Source of the DNA: Pseudomonas sp.
GTDB lineage: Bacteria > Pseudomonadota > Gammaproteobacteria > Pseudomonadales > Pseudomonadaceae
DNA: 40,052 nt
Assembly (NCBI GenBank): GCA_016763285.1
Contig: JAESUC010000127.1
Location: 1-40,052, forward strand
Direction of reading: 5' to 3'
Part shown: positions 18,137 to 25,463 of the stretch, one piece after another
How the letters are laid out: every line of letters begins with the position of its first letter
Numbering within the stretch: position 1 is the stretch's first letter
Program-made: the position numbers and the translations under genes
Notes under the pieces: model-generated
The model's database searches: none
What the model saw: only the letters and a program-made list of their open reading frames with translations
Told to the model about the DNA's origin: nothing

Positions 18137-18308
18137 AAAAGGGGGACAGGTTGATTTTAAGGAGGTTGTAGATGCCCAGGATGGGTCGAGTGGTATTGCC
18201 GAACTAACCACACCACATTGTGCAGCGAGGGCATAGCCGGCAGGTGTGTTTGCTTGAGAGGACGTCTTTCACCGCGATCTGACCGAAAAATCAACATGTC
18301 CCCATTTT
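18137..18308 (+). mobile_element. Miniature inverted-repeat element derived from an IS200/RAYT-like transposon
   Basis: Two 22-base ends, 18137-18158 and 18287-18308, are inverted copies matching at 20 of 22 positions (core GGGGACA-GTTGATTTT). Between them are a strong SD (AAGGAGG, 18159-18165) and the first codons of a transposase gene (18172 on), so the unit looks like an internally deleted transposon of 172 bp rather than a random palindrome. No target duplication is evident by eye. Confidence 0.7.
18172..18280 (+). pseudogene. Truncated IS200/RAYT-like transposase start
   Basis: From ATG 18172 the frame reads MPRMGRVVLPN, a stop (TAA), then PHHIVQRGHSRQVCLLER. Known transposases of this type begin MPRxGRVVLPxYPHHxxQRGxxRQ, so the TAA replaces a Tyr codon. 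The reading then meets the right-end repeat, about 30 codons in. Catalytic HUH and Tyr regions are absent, so the remnant cannot encode an active enzyme. Confidence 0.72.
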
Positions 18309-18436
18309 CAAGTGCGACGCCTGGGTGGTGCGTTAGCTTAAACTTTGGCCATTGATGCAATTCGGGCGGGTGATGGGGTCAGATGAGTACTAGTTTTAAC
18401 TTTACCGCTTTTTATCTATAACTACGGAGGGTTAGT

Positions 18437-19006
18437 ATGAAATTTATATTTTTTATGCATGGCTCAGCTAAAAGACTATTCTCGGTGAGCTTTATTTTTG
18501 CCCTGTTGGCAGGCTGTGCTACTGGAGGTTATCAAGATCCTGTTGGCTCTGATGTGGCGAAAATACGTTTGATTTCGGACTTGAGTAACTCGACATTTAA
18601 TTATTTTGATGCTCAGAATTGCAGTGGAAAAACAACCGGATTACTCAATAACTGGATGGCAGTGGACACTAAACGGCGTGTCGATATGGCTGTGCCTCCG
18701 CCGAAAAATGCAAAAAATTATATTGAGATTGGTTTGAGAGCTGGGCATGAAGTCATGCTGCAAGCGAATACCATGTCCAATTCGGGTGGTTCAGTATGTG
18801 GGATAGGTTTTGCGTTGGTACCGCAGGCGCATGCTGAGTACGAAGCTGTGTTCACCATGATCGAAAATTACTGCGCGCTAACCGTTTCCCAGCTGCAGAG
18901 CTTCAACGGGAAGGTTGAGCGTGTGCGACTGCCAGTCAATAGATCTGGGTTGGCTGAATGTGCTGGTAAGAGCATCTTCTTTCCGGAAAAACCCGCGAAT
19001 GACTGA
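18437..19006 (+). CDS. Lipoprotein of unknown function
   Basis: A 189-aa predicted lipoprotein. The signal peptide has lipobox LLAGC (C27) followed by ATGGYQDP. The mature domain begins AKIRLISDLSNSTFNYF and contains two pairs of cysteines (NCSGK, VCGIG, NCALT, ECAGK) that could form disulfides. The pattern recalls small uncharacterised periplasmic lipoproteins, but no family is claimed. SD ACGGAGGG supports the ATG. It lies in the AT-rich patch between two transposase remnants, and could be cargo or a passenger of past insertions. Confidence 0.78.
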   Translation: MKFIFFMHGSAKRLFSVSFIFALLAGCATGGYQDPVGSDVAKIRLISDLSNSTFNYFDAQNCSGKTTGLLNNWMAVDTKRRVDMAVPPPKNAKNYIEIGLRAGHEVMLQANTMSNSGGSVCGIGFALVPQAHAEYEAVFTMIENYCALTVSQLQSFNGKVERVRLPVNRSGLAECAGKSIFFPEKPAND

Positions 19007-19072
19007 AGGGTGGCAGGCGAGAGATAATTCGGAAAGATGACAGTTTTATCTCCAACGCGATGGCAGACGCTC

Positions 19073-19111
19073 AGGATGGACCGCATGGTGCTGCCGAACT
19101 TTCCGCACCAT
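19073..19111 (+). pseudogene. Second transposase-start remnant
   Basis: The frame reads RMDRMVLPNFPHH, matching RMGRVVLPN-PHH of the remnant at 18172 at 10 of 13 positions; the DNA also aligns (CAGGATGG ... TGCCGAACT ... CCGCACCA). Similarity ends after this, so only the extreme start of a gene survives. Confidence 0.55.
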
Positions 19112-19183
19112 TTGACCTTCCCCCAGAAATTAGCACCACTTATTCGAAATGCGGGGCCGAGTAATCTTTCCCGTTTTTCCCTT

Positions 19184-19260
19184 ATGCGGCCACGCTGCAA
19201 GGCGCTGCGCTCCTCCAGTTGCAGAGTCCAGCGCACCGTAGGACAGTGCTCCAGAGGCAT
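19184..19260 (-). pseudogene. Decayed fragment of a yghU-type gene
   Basis: Read on the minus strand, this stretch encodes VRWTLQLEERSALQRGRI, against VRWTRQLEERSAVQRGRM in the intact yghU here. At the DNA level 19184-19236 aligns without gaps to 9801-9853 with about 8 differences in 53. Nothing upstream or downstream continues the gene. It is a remnant of a second or former yghU copy next to a transposase remnant. Confidence 0.75.
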
Positions 19261-19288
19261 GGCCTACCCACGAGTCCAGTGAATGAGT

Positions 19289-19993
19289 TCAGCTGGCATC
19301 CTTGTCGCCTTCGTCATGATCTGCCTGGTCCGTGCGCTCCAGTCGACGCATCCACACCCGTTGCGAGGCGCCGCCCAGCACCAATAGCACGCCTACCACC
19401 AGCAAGGGGGCCACGGCGTCCAGGGCGAGCGCCTCCTCTGCCCGGGAAGCGGACACCATGCCGTGTACCGCATGGGAGTAGGCCGTCCACTTGATGCTCA
19501 GGCCAACCGCTGCGGCGCTGATGAATGCCAGTAGCGGCAGGTGCAATACGCCGGCGGCCAGGTTGACCAGAGCATGGGGCACGCCAGGCATGATGCGTAA
19601 CGCGCACTGGGTCAGCACATCGCTGCGCCTGGCCAACAAGCGCAGGACCTGGCGGGATACCTTGCCCGCCCGCCAGTTGTTGCCCAGCCCCCGTCCCAGC
19701 CGATAGGCGCCTACGGCGCCGGCCAGGCTGCCCGCCAGGAGCATGCATACGCTCAACCAGGGTGGATGAAACGGCGCGATGACCCAGAAGCACAGGCTGC
19801 CGGCCAGACCGAAGCTCATCAGCGTGGCCATGAGCAGCACGATGCCCAGCATTGCCAGCGGATGACCGGACACCTGCGCGCCCCATTCCCAGAGATCAGC
19901 GATGGTCACCGGCAATAGCCAGCCCATAATAATCAGCAATGCTAAGCTGCAGGCGATGGTCAGGGTCTTGTGACGACGGAAAAATCTGGGCAC
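19289..19993 (-). CDS. TVP38/TMEM64 (DedA-like) family membrane protein
   Basis: A 234-aa multi-pass inner-membrane protein. Helices include LTIACSLALLIIMGWLLPV, LAMLGIVLLMATLMSFGLAGS, the glycine-rich LSVCMLLAGSLAGAVGAYRLGRGLG, and the family segment LRIMPGVPHALVNLAAGVLHLPLLAFI with its conserved Arg and Pro. The family is proposed to handle lipids or small solutes across the membrane. The frame is open to 20308, with an ATG at 20029 that would collide with the divergent ATG 20028. GTG 19993 leaves a 34-base divergent spacer and is preferred, with only a weak SD (AGG, 9 bases before). Start uncertain. Confidence 0.82.
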   Translation of the reverse strand: MPRFFRRHKTLTIACSLALLIIMGWLLPVTIADLWEWGAQVSGHPLAMLGIVLLMATLMSFGLAGSLCFWVIAPFHPPWLSVCMLLAGSLAGAVGAYRLGRGLGNNWRAGKVSRQVLRLLARRSDVLTQCALRIMPGVPHALVNLAAGVLHLPLLAFISAAAVGLSIKWTAYSHAVHGMVSASRAEEALALDAVAPLLVVGVLLVLGGASQRVWMRRLERTDQADHDEGDKDAS

Positions 19994-20027
19994 GGCATTG
20001 GGCCTGGGGGCTAGGGAGAAACCAATC

Positions 20028-20567
20028 ATGGCATATGACGACATCATTACATTCTGGTTCGATGAACTCGAGCCTTCCCAGTGGTGGAAAGTCGACACCG
20101 AGCTCGATCGCCGCATCGCTCGGCGGTTTGGCGCAGTGCACGGACAGGCAACGCGGGGGGAGCTGGCCCATTGGCGTGATTCCCCGGCCGGCAGGTTGGC
20201 CGAGGTGCTGGTGCTTGACCAGTTCTCGCGCAACATCTGGCGCAATACGCCCAAAGCCTTTGCCCAGGATGCAATGGCGCTGGTGCTGGCCCAGGAGGCC
20301 TTACGCACTCAGGTAGACAGGGCTGTGGATATTCATCAGCGCCGCTTTTTCTACATGCCGCATATGCATAGCGAGTCGGCGGAGATCCACCGTCAGGCCA
20401 TTGAGCTGTTCGACCAGCCGGGGCTGGAAGACAATCTGCGCTTCGAATTGCTGCACCGCGATATCATCGAGCGCTTTGGTCGTTACCCGCACCGCAACGC
20501 GATCCTGGGGCGCCCCTCAACCCAGGCAGAGCTCGAGTTTCTGCAACAGCCGGGCTCGAGCTTCTGA
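20028..20567 (+). CDS. DUF924 family protein
   Basis: A 179-aa soluble helical protein with the DUF924 signature: FWFDELEPSQWWKVDTELDRRI at the start, RLAEVLVLDQFSRNIWR, then RRFFYMPHMHSES and ERFGRYPHRNAILGR. The fold resembles TPR-like bundles; biochemical function is not established. SD AGGGAGA (20013-20019) lies 8 bases before ATG 20028; an upstream ATG at 19998 is not supported. Confidence 0.92.
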   Translation: MAYDDIITFWFDELEPSQWWKVDTELDRRIARRFGAVHGQATRGELAHWRDSPAGRLAEVLVLDQFSRNIWRNTPKAFAQDAMALVLAQEALRTQVDRAVDIHQRRFFYMPHMHSESAEIHRQAIELFDQPGLEDNLRFELLHRDIIERFGRYPHRNAILGRPSTQAELEFLQQPGSSF

Positions 20568-20660
20568 GGAAACAGTTGATCTGATGCGCAGAACGACGCG
20601 GCCCGTTATAGTGATTGCCGGGTCGAAACGTGGCCGTCCAACGATAAAAAGGATATTGCG

Positions 20661-21242
20661 ATGCTGGTTCTGTTGATAGGTCTGGTGCTGTTTCTCGGGG
20701 TCCACTCCACTCGAATGTTCGCGCCCCAGTGGCGATCGGCGAAAATCGACACGCTCGGATTGGGTAAATGGAAAGGCCTGTATTCACTGGTGGCACTGGC
20801 CGGACTGATCATGATCGTCTGGGGCTACGGCCAGGCACGTCTGGATCCGACCTGGCTGTGGGTTCCTCCGGTCTGGACCCGTCACCTGGCGGCTCTGCTG
20901 ACCATACCCGCGTTCGTCCTGCTGGTAGCGACCTATGTGCCGCATACCCATATCAAGGCCCGGGTCGGGCACCCGATGTTACTGGGGGTAAAGTTCTGGG
21001 CCATAGCCCATCTGCTGGCCAATGGCACACTTGCCGACCTGCTGCTGTTCGGTGGCTTCCTGGCCTGGGCGGTGCCGCTGTATATCGTCTCGCGCCGGCG
21101 TGACCGCATGGCCGCCGTGGTTTATCCGGTCGGCCGCGTCAGCCGGGATGCGATAGCCGTGGTACTCGGTCTCGTATTCTGGATGGCATTCGCCCTCTGG
21201 CTGCACGGTGTGTTGATCGGCGTGAAGCCCTTTGGCGTCTGA
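20661..21242 (+). CDS. NnrU-like membrane protein
   Basis: A 193-aa inner-membrane protein of the NnrU family, about six hydrophobic segments, with conserved VHSTRMFAPQWR after the first helix and KFWAIAHLLANGTLADLLLFGGFLAWAV in the middle. NnrU is associated with denitrification (NO handling) in some bacteria and is related to isoprenoid/heme-type membrane proteins; no denitrification genes are adjacent, so the role here is not claimed. SD AAAGGA precedes the ATG. A TATAGT at 20607-20612 could be its -10 box. Confidence 0.88.
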   Translation: MLVLLIGLVLFLGVHSTRMFAPQWRSAKIDTLGLGKWKGLYSLVALAGLIMIVWGYGQARLDPTWLWVPPVWTRHLAALLTIPAFVLLVATYVPHTHIKARVGHPMLLGVKFWAIAHLLANGTLADLLLFGGFLAWAVPLYIVSRRRDRMAAVVYPVGRVSRDAIAVVLGLVFWMAFALWLHGVLIGVKPFGV

Positions 21243-21281
21243 ACCGGGTGACAGATCGATAGGCGGTCAGTAATGTTGGGG

Positions 21282-21307
21282 GGCAGAGCCACTGCAGTGG
21301 CTCTGCC
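21282..21307. terminator. Perfect 26-bp inverted repeat, possible terminator hairpin
   Basis: GGCAGAGCCACTG (21282-21294) is followed directly by its reverse complement CAGTGGCTCTGCC (21295-21307), 40 bases after the nnrU-like stop. No T-run follows. It may terminate transcription or protect the 3' end. The stem shares GGCAGAGCC with the hairpin at 4541-4566. Confidence 0.55.
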
Positions 21308-21364
21308 ATGCTTTACCGAGGAACCAGCCCGCAGGGGCTGCCATCAAGGCCAGGAGCCGTCATC

Positions 21365-22339
21365 ATGCAGCTGTTGTACCCCGAGATAAAACCGTACGCT
21401 CGTCATGAAGTACCGGTGCAAGCCCCCCACGTGCTCTATGCCGACGAGAGCGGGCAGCAGAGCGAGGGATTGCCCGTGGTGTTTATCCACGGCGGCCCCG
21501 GTGCCGGTTGCGACAGTCTGAGCAGGCGGTTTTTCGATCCCTCGGTCTATCGCATTATCACCTTCGACCAGCGTGGCTCGGGACGCTCCACCCCCCATGC
21601 CAGCCTGGAAAACAACACCACCCAGCATCTGATCGCTGACCTGGAGGTGCTGCGCGAGCACCTGGGTATCGAGCGCTGGGTCCTGTTCGGCGGCTCCTGG
21701 GGGTCCACGCTGGCGCTTGCCTATGCCCAGGCCCATCCGGAGCGGGTCATGGGCATGATCCTGCGCGGCATCTTCCTGTGTCGGGATCAGGATATCCAAT
21801 GGTTCTACCAGAAGGGCGCCAGCCACATCTTCCCGGATTATTGGGAAGATTACGTTTCTATGATTCCGGAGGCCGAGCGTGGCGACATGGTCGGCGCCTA
21901 TTATCGCAGGCTGACTGGCGACGATGAGATCTGTCGCATGCACGCGGCCAAGGCCTGGTCACTCTGGGAGGGCCGGTGCGCGACGCTGAGGCCCAGCCCC
22001 CAGGTCGTGGACCGCTTCAGTGACGCCCGACGGGCCTACGCGATTGCGCGTATCGAATGCCATTACTTCGTCAACCACAGCTTCCTGGCGCCGGACCAGC
22101 TTTTGCAGAACATGCACCGTATCGAGCATATCCCCGGCATTATCGTGCACGGCCGCTACGATATGGTTTGCCCGCTGGACAACGCTTACAGCCTCCATCA
22201 CAAGTGGCCTGGCAGTGAGTTGCAGATTATCCGTGACGCCGGCCATGCCGCCTCCGAAACCGGCATTGCCGATGCATTGGTCAGAGCCAGCGAGACGATG
22301 TCACGGCAATTGCTGGGGCTGGCGCCACGGGTCGAATAA
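21365..22339 (+). CDS. pip: Proline iminopeptidase
   Basis: Removes N-terminal proline from peptides in the cytoplasm. An alpha/beta-hydrolase of the S33 family, 324 aa, with oxyanion motif HGGPGAG, FDQRGSGRS, nucleophile GGSWGS (S111), acid region HGRYDMVCP and catalytic His in AGHAASE. SD AGGAG (21352-21356) sits 8 bases before ATG 21365. Three bases separate its stop from the dtd start, so the two form an operon, as in other pseudomonads. Confidence 0.95.
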   Translation: MQLLYPEIKPYARHEVPVQAPHVLYADESGQQSEGLPVVFIHGGPGAGCDSLSRRFFDPSVYRIITFDQRGSGRSTPHASLENNTTQHLIADLEVLREHLGIERWVLFGGSWGSTLALAYAQAHPERVMGMILRGIFLCRDQDIQWFYQKGASHIFPDYWEDYVSMIPEAERGDMVGAYYRRLTGDDEICRMHAAKAWSLWEGRCATLRPSPQVVDRFSDARRAYAIARIECHYFVNHSFLAPDQLLQNMHRIEHIPGIIVHGRYDMVCPLDNAYSLHHKWPGSELQIIRDAGHAASETGIADALVRASETMSRQLLGLAPRVE

Positions 22340-22342
22340 CCG

Positions 22343-22780
22343 GTGAGAGCTTTGCTGCAGAGAGTACGGTCAGCGCATGTCGAGGTGGCCGGTGAGACCG
22401 TCGGTGCGATCGACCAGGGCCTGCTGGTGCTGGTCGGTGTCGAGCCGGGTGATGACGAGGCCAAGGCGGACAAGCTGTTGAAGCGGTTGCTTGATTACCG
22501 GGTATTCAATGATCCTGCCGGCCGCATGAATCTGTCGCTGCGCGATATCGACGGTGGTCTGCTGCTGGTCTCGCAGTTCACCCTGGCAGCCGATACGCGC
22601 AAGGGTCTGCGGCCGGGGTTTTCTACCGCGGCCGCTCCCGAACAGGCAGCGGCGCTTTACGACCACTTGCTCCAGCGTGCCGGCGCGCTTCACTCCCGGG
22701 TGGCAAGTGGGCGCTTCGGTGCTGACATGCAGGTGCACCTGGTCAACGACGGCCCGGTGACCTTTCTGCTCGAGATCTAG
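22343..22780 (+). CDS. dtd: D-aminoacyl-tRNA deacylase
   Basis: Hydrolyses D-amino acids mischarged on tRNA, keeping D-residues out of translation. At 145 aa it is full length. It begins [15 protein letters not shown] from a GTG codon and carries the two family motifs: [15 protein letters not shown] and [10 protein letters not shown] with the Gly-cisPro pair. Its stop codon TAG overlaps the convergent stop of the isomerase gene at the shared CTAG (22777-22780). Confidence 0.96.
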   Translation: MRALLQRVRSAHVEVAGETVGAIDQGLLVLVGVEPGDDEAKADKLLKRLLDYRVFNDPAGRMNLSLRDIDGGLLLVSQFTLAADTRKGLRPGFSTAAAPEQAAALYDHLLQRAGALHSRVASGRFGADMQVHLVNDGPVTFLLEI

Positions 22781-23370
22781 TGGCAAGCGGCGAGTTTTTC
22801 TTCCACGAACTGCAGTCGATCCTGACCAAAAAACATCTCCCCATCGACAAACATCGTCGGCGCCCCGAATACGCCACGGCGCACTGCTTCTTCGGTGGTC
22901 TCTTTCAGCCGCTGCTTGACCTCGGGGTCGCCCAGTTGCTCCATCAGGGCCGCGGGGTCGAGGCCAGCGGCGGCAAGCACCCGTCCAACCACGTCTGGCT
23001 GGTTCATGTCCTGCTCATCGACCCATATCGCCTGGAAAACGGCGCCGAGATAGACATCAAACTGGTCTGTTCCATGCAACGCCTCGGCCCCGCGCATCAG
23101 CTGCAGGGTGTTGATCGGGAAATACGGATTGTGATTCAGGGTCACGCCGTAGCGCCGTGCGAAGCGCTGAAAGTCGTCACGGGTGTAGGCACCCTTGGCG
23201 GCAATGGTCGCAGGGGACTGGTTGCCGGTGGCCTGAAATACGCCGCCCAGTAGCATGGGACGGTACACCAGGTCGGCAGCGTGGCGCGCTGCCAGCGCCG
23301 GAAGCTGGGTCCAGGCCAGATAGGTGGCCGGGCTGCCGACGTCGAAGAAGAACTCGATCTGTTTGCTCAT
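22777..23370 (-). CDS. DsbA-fold 2-hydroxychromene-2-carboxylate isomerase family protein
   Basis: A 197-aa thioredoxin-fold protein of the kappa-GST/HCCA isomerase branch. The start [16 protein letters not shown] carries Ser in place of the redox Cys, as in isomerases. [16 protein letters not shown] and the C-terminal [21 protein letters not shown] (cis-Pro loop) complete the pattern. The true substrate is unknown; named homologues act in naphthalene breakdown, but no such pathway is here. ATG 23370 follows the SDR stop by 25 bases on the same strand, so the two are probably co-transcribed. Confidence 0.9.
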   Translation of the reverse strand: MSKQIEFFFDVGSPATYLAWTQLPALAARHAADLVYRPMLLGGVFQATGNQSPATIAAKGAYTRDDFQRFARRYGVTLNHNPYFPINTLQLMRGAEALHGTDQFDVYLGAVFQAIWVDEQDMNQPDVVGRVLAAAGLDPAALMEQLGDPEVKQRLKETTEEAVRRGVFGAPTMFVDGEMFFGQDRLQFVEEKLAACH

Positions 23371-23395
23371 GGTGTGGGTTGCTCCAGGCTGTTGG

Positions 23396-24124
23396 TCAAA
23401 AGGTTTCCATCCAGGGCCGCAGATCCAGTTCGTGGGTCCAGGCGTCGCGCGGTTGGCAGTGCAGTTGCCAATACTGCTCGGCAATATGTTCCGGATTCAA
23501 GATGCCGTCTTCGTCCTTGAGTGCATAGCGTTCGGGAAAGGTGTCGCGGATGAACGCCGTATCGATAGCGCCGTCAATGATCGGATGGGCGACATGAATG
23601 CCCTGCGGGCCCAGTTCCCGCGCCATGCTCTGGGCCAGGGCCCGCAGCGCGAACTTGGCGCTGGCGAAGGCGGCAAATCCGCTGCTGCCACGCAAGGAAG
23701 CGGTTGCCCCGGTAAGGATGATGGTGCCGCGATTGCGCGGCAGCATCACCCTGGCCGCCTCGCGCCCGGCAAGAAAGCCGGCCAGCGCGGCCATCTCCCA
23801 GACCTTGCGGTAGACGCGCCCGGTGGTTTCGGTAATCGAGAAGCGCACATTGGCGCCGATATTGAACACCACCACCTCGATCTCGCCAATAGTGCTCTCG
23901 ATGTGATTGAACAGCTCGATCACCCGCTCTTCGTCGCGCGCATCGCAACCGAACGGATAAGCCTCTGCGCCCTCGGCGCGGATCGCATCCACCAGCGGGG
24001 AGAGCGAGTCGGCATTGCGGCGGGTCACGCACAGGGTGAAACCTTCGCGGGCGAAGCGCCGTGCAACCGCACCGCCGGTGGCATCGCCGGCGCCAATGAC
24101 AACGGCAACAGGGGGTCTGGACAT
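23396..24124 (-). CDS. Atypical short-chain dehydrogenase/reductase (Phe in place of catalytic Tyr)
   Basis: Rossmann-fold protein of 242 aa. The nucleotide-binding loop VIGAGDATGGAVA is an incomplete TGxxxGxG motif, NIGAN replaces NNAG, and the active-site motif reads FASAK (F153, K157), with Phe where Tyr normally sits. This matches a known divergent SDR subgroup (SDR_c10) that keeps the Lys but lacks the Tyr, so the usual proton relay is missing. Divergent from an HxlR regulator, which probably controls it, and upstream of the isomerase gene. Confidence 0.9.
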   Translation of the reverse strand: MSRPPVAVVIGAGDATGGAVARRFAREGFTLCVTRRNADSLSPLVDAIRAEGAEAYPFGCDARDEERVIELFNHIESTIGEIEVVVFNIGANVRFSITETTGRVYRKVWEMAALAGFLAGREAARVMLPRNRGTIILTGATASLRGSSGFAAFASAKFALRALAQSMARELGPQGIHVAHPIIDGAIDTAFIRDTFPERYALKDEDGILNPEHIAEQYWQLHCQPRDAWTHELDLRPWMETF

Positions 24125-24151
24125 GGTGGTTCCTCTCTTGAAACGCCTCTA

Positions 24152-24197
24152 AGGTTCTTTTTTGGAACTTTGGCTATGGTCAGTTTCATTTTGGAAC
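24152..24197. promoter_or_regulatory. Candidate HxlR operator repeats in the divergent promoter
   Basis: TTTTGGAAC occurs at 24160-24168 and 24189-24197, and GGTTC (24153-24157) with GGAAC forms a small inverted repeat around T6. Paired repeats between an HxlR gene and its divergent target are the usual operator layout. Assignment is by position and repetition only. Confidence 0.4.
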
Positions 24198-24240
24198 CTG
24201 TCAAGCTATTCTGTGCCCTTATTGTCCTGGAGGAATACCC

Positions 24241-24729
24241 ATGCGATGGGAAGAACTGGACCAGCAGCCCTGTTCCATGGCGCGTACGTTGGCCGTGATT
24301 GGCGACAAGTGGACCTTGCTGATCCTGCGCGACTGCTTTCTGGGTGTCCGGCGTTTCGACGAGTTCGAGCGGCGTCTGGGCGTGACCCGGCATCTGCTCG
24401 CGGCCCGGCTGAAAAAGCTCGTGGAGTACGGCGTGCTGACCAGGGTGGCCTACCAGCAAAGGCCCCTGCGTGAGGAGTATCGATTGACGGAAAAGGGTCT
24501 GGAGCTGCACCCGGCCATTCTTGCCCTGGTCGCCTGGGGTGACCGTCATATGGCGGACCAGCGCGGCGCCCCGGTGGTGCATGTGCACAAGGGCTGCGGC
24601 AAGGTCATGGAGCCGGTCACCGTCTGCTCCGAGTGCGGCGAGCGGGTGGGTGCCCGGGATGTGGAAGTCCGGCTCGGGGCGGGCTGGGCAGATGCAGGGG
24701 TGTTGCCGGCGCGGTCAGTGGAGCGCTAG
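24241..24729 (+). CDS. HxlR-family transcriptional regulator with C-terminal Cys-rich tail
   Basis: A 162-aa winged-helix regulator. The HxlR core is plain: CSMARTLAVIGDKWTLLILRD, RRFDEFERRLGVTRHLLAARLKKL and REEYRLTEKGLEL. After residue 115 an extension carries KGCGK-MEP-TVCSECGERV, a Cys cluster that may bind zinc. HxlR proteins often sense aldehydes or redox change. It is divergent from the SDR gene, with repeats between them. Its stop is 14 bases from the convergent rsmE stop. Confidence 0.93.
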   Translation: MRWEELDQQPCSMARTLAVIGDKWTLLILRDCFLGVRRFDEFERRLGVTRHLLAARLKKLVEYGVLTRVAYQQRPLREEYRLTEKGLELHPAILALVAWGDRHMADQRGAPVVHVHKGCGKVMEPVTVCSECGERVGARDVEVRLGAGWADAGVLPARSVER

Positions 24730-24743
24730 CCCCGGGAGCCGAT

Positions 24744-25463
24744 TCAGAACAGACGCCCGATCAACGCTGTGACCGCCGTCTCCACGCGCAGTATCCGATC
24801 GCCCATCTGCACCGGCTGCAGCCCGGCCTCTGCCAGTTTCTCCAGCTCGTAGGGAATCCAGCCGCCCTCCGGTCCGATGGCCAGCGTGACGTTCTGGCTG
24901 ACCTGTCTCGGACAGGCAGGGTAATCGCCGGGATGCGCAACCAGTCCAAGCGAGCCGGCCGCGATGGTTGGCAGATCATCTTCTACGAAGGGCTTGAAGC
25001 GTTTCTCGATCCGCACCCTCGGCATCACGGTATCGCGCGCCTGCTCAAGTCCGAGCAGCAGATTGTCCTCAACCTGCGCGGGCTGCAGAAAGGGCGTCTG
25101 CCAGAAGCTCTTCTCCACGCGGTAGCTGTTGAGCAGGATGATCTCGGGTACGCCGAGGGTGGCGCAGTGCTGGAGGATCCGGCGGAACATCTTGGGCCGG
25201 GGCATGGCCAGTATCAGGGTCAACGGCAGCTTGGCCGGTGGCGGCTGACTGAAGCTCACCTGGAGCTCGGCCAGCTCCTCGTTGATCGCGAGGATGGTGC
25301 CCTCGCCCATCAGGCCATTGAGCAGACCTACCTTGAGGGTGTCGCCCACCTGAGCGTTGAGCACCTGGCGCAGCTGCTGCAGACGTCGACCGCGCAGGGT
25401 AATACGGTCACCGGTCGGGTCCAGCGCGGGAAAGTCGTCGTCGCGTAGCAGAACCAGGTTCAT
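24744..25463 (-). CDS. rsmE: 16S rRNA m3U1498 methyltransferase
   Basis: SAM-dependent methylation of U1498 in 16S rRNA. At 239 aa it has the PUA-like N-terminal domain (HITLRGRRLQQLRQVL type) and the SPOUT knot with LAIGPEGGWIPYELE and GDRILRVETAVTALIG near the C-terminus. Its ATG overlaps the tatC stop (ATGA), which sets the start at 25463 and couples translation. It is the last gene of the ubiE-to-rsmE run. Confidence 0.96.
   Translation of the reverse strand: MNLVLLRDDDFPALDPTGDRITLRGRRLQQLRQVLNAQVGDTLKVGLLNGLMGEGTILAINEELAELQVSFSQPPPAKLPLTLILAMPRPKMFRRILQHCATLGVPEIILLNSYRVEKSFWQTPFLQPAQVEDNLLLGLEQARDTVMPRVRIEKRFKPFVEDDLPTIAAGSLGLVAHPGDYPACPRQVSQNVTLAIGPEGGWIPYELEKLAEAGLQPVQMGDRILRVETAVTALIGRLF

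Larger units (their letters stand above)
18112..18436. other. Intergenic region carrying the miniature element
   Basis: It contains the inverted-repeat element 18137-18308 with its transposase-start remnant. After it, a GGGGTCAGATGAGTAC stretch near 18374-18389 resembles other GGGGTCAG motifs seen beside RAYT-like genes; this is a weak resemblance. The SD ACGGAGGG for the next gene ends the region. Confidence 0.5.

Noticed and set aside
18157-18360. 67-codon minus-strand frame over the miniature element
   Set aside because: It is the antisense of the transposase-start remnant and inverted repeats.
18868-19260. 130-codon minus-strand frame ending over the lipoprotein gene
   Set aside because: Only its first part resembles YghU; the rest runs antisense to the lipoprotein gene, so it was recorded as a remnant rather than a gene.
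19994-20308. Longer starts for the TVP38-like gene (including ATG 20029)
   Set aside because: They would overlap the well-supported divergent DUF924 start.
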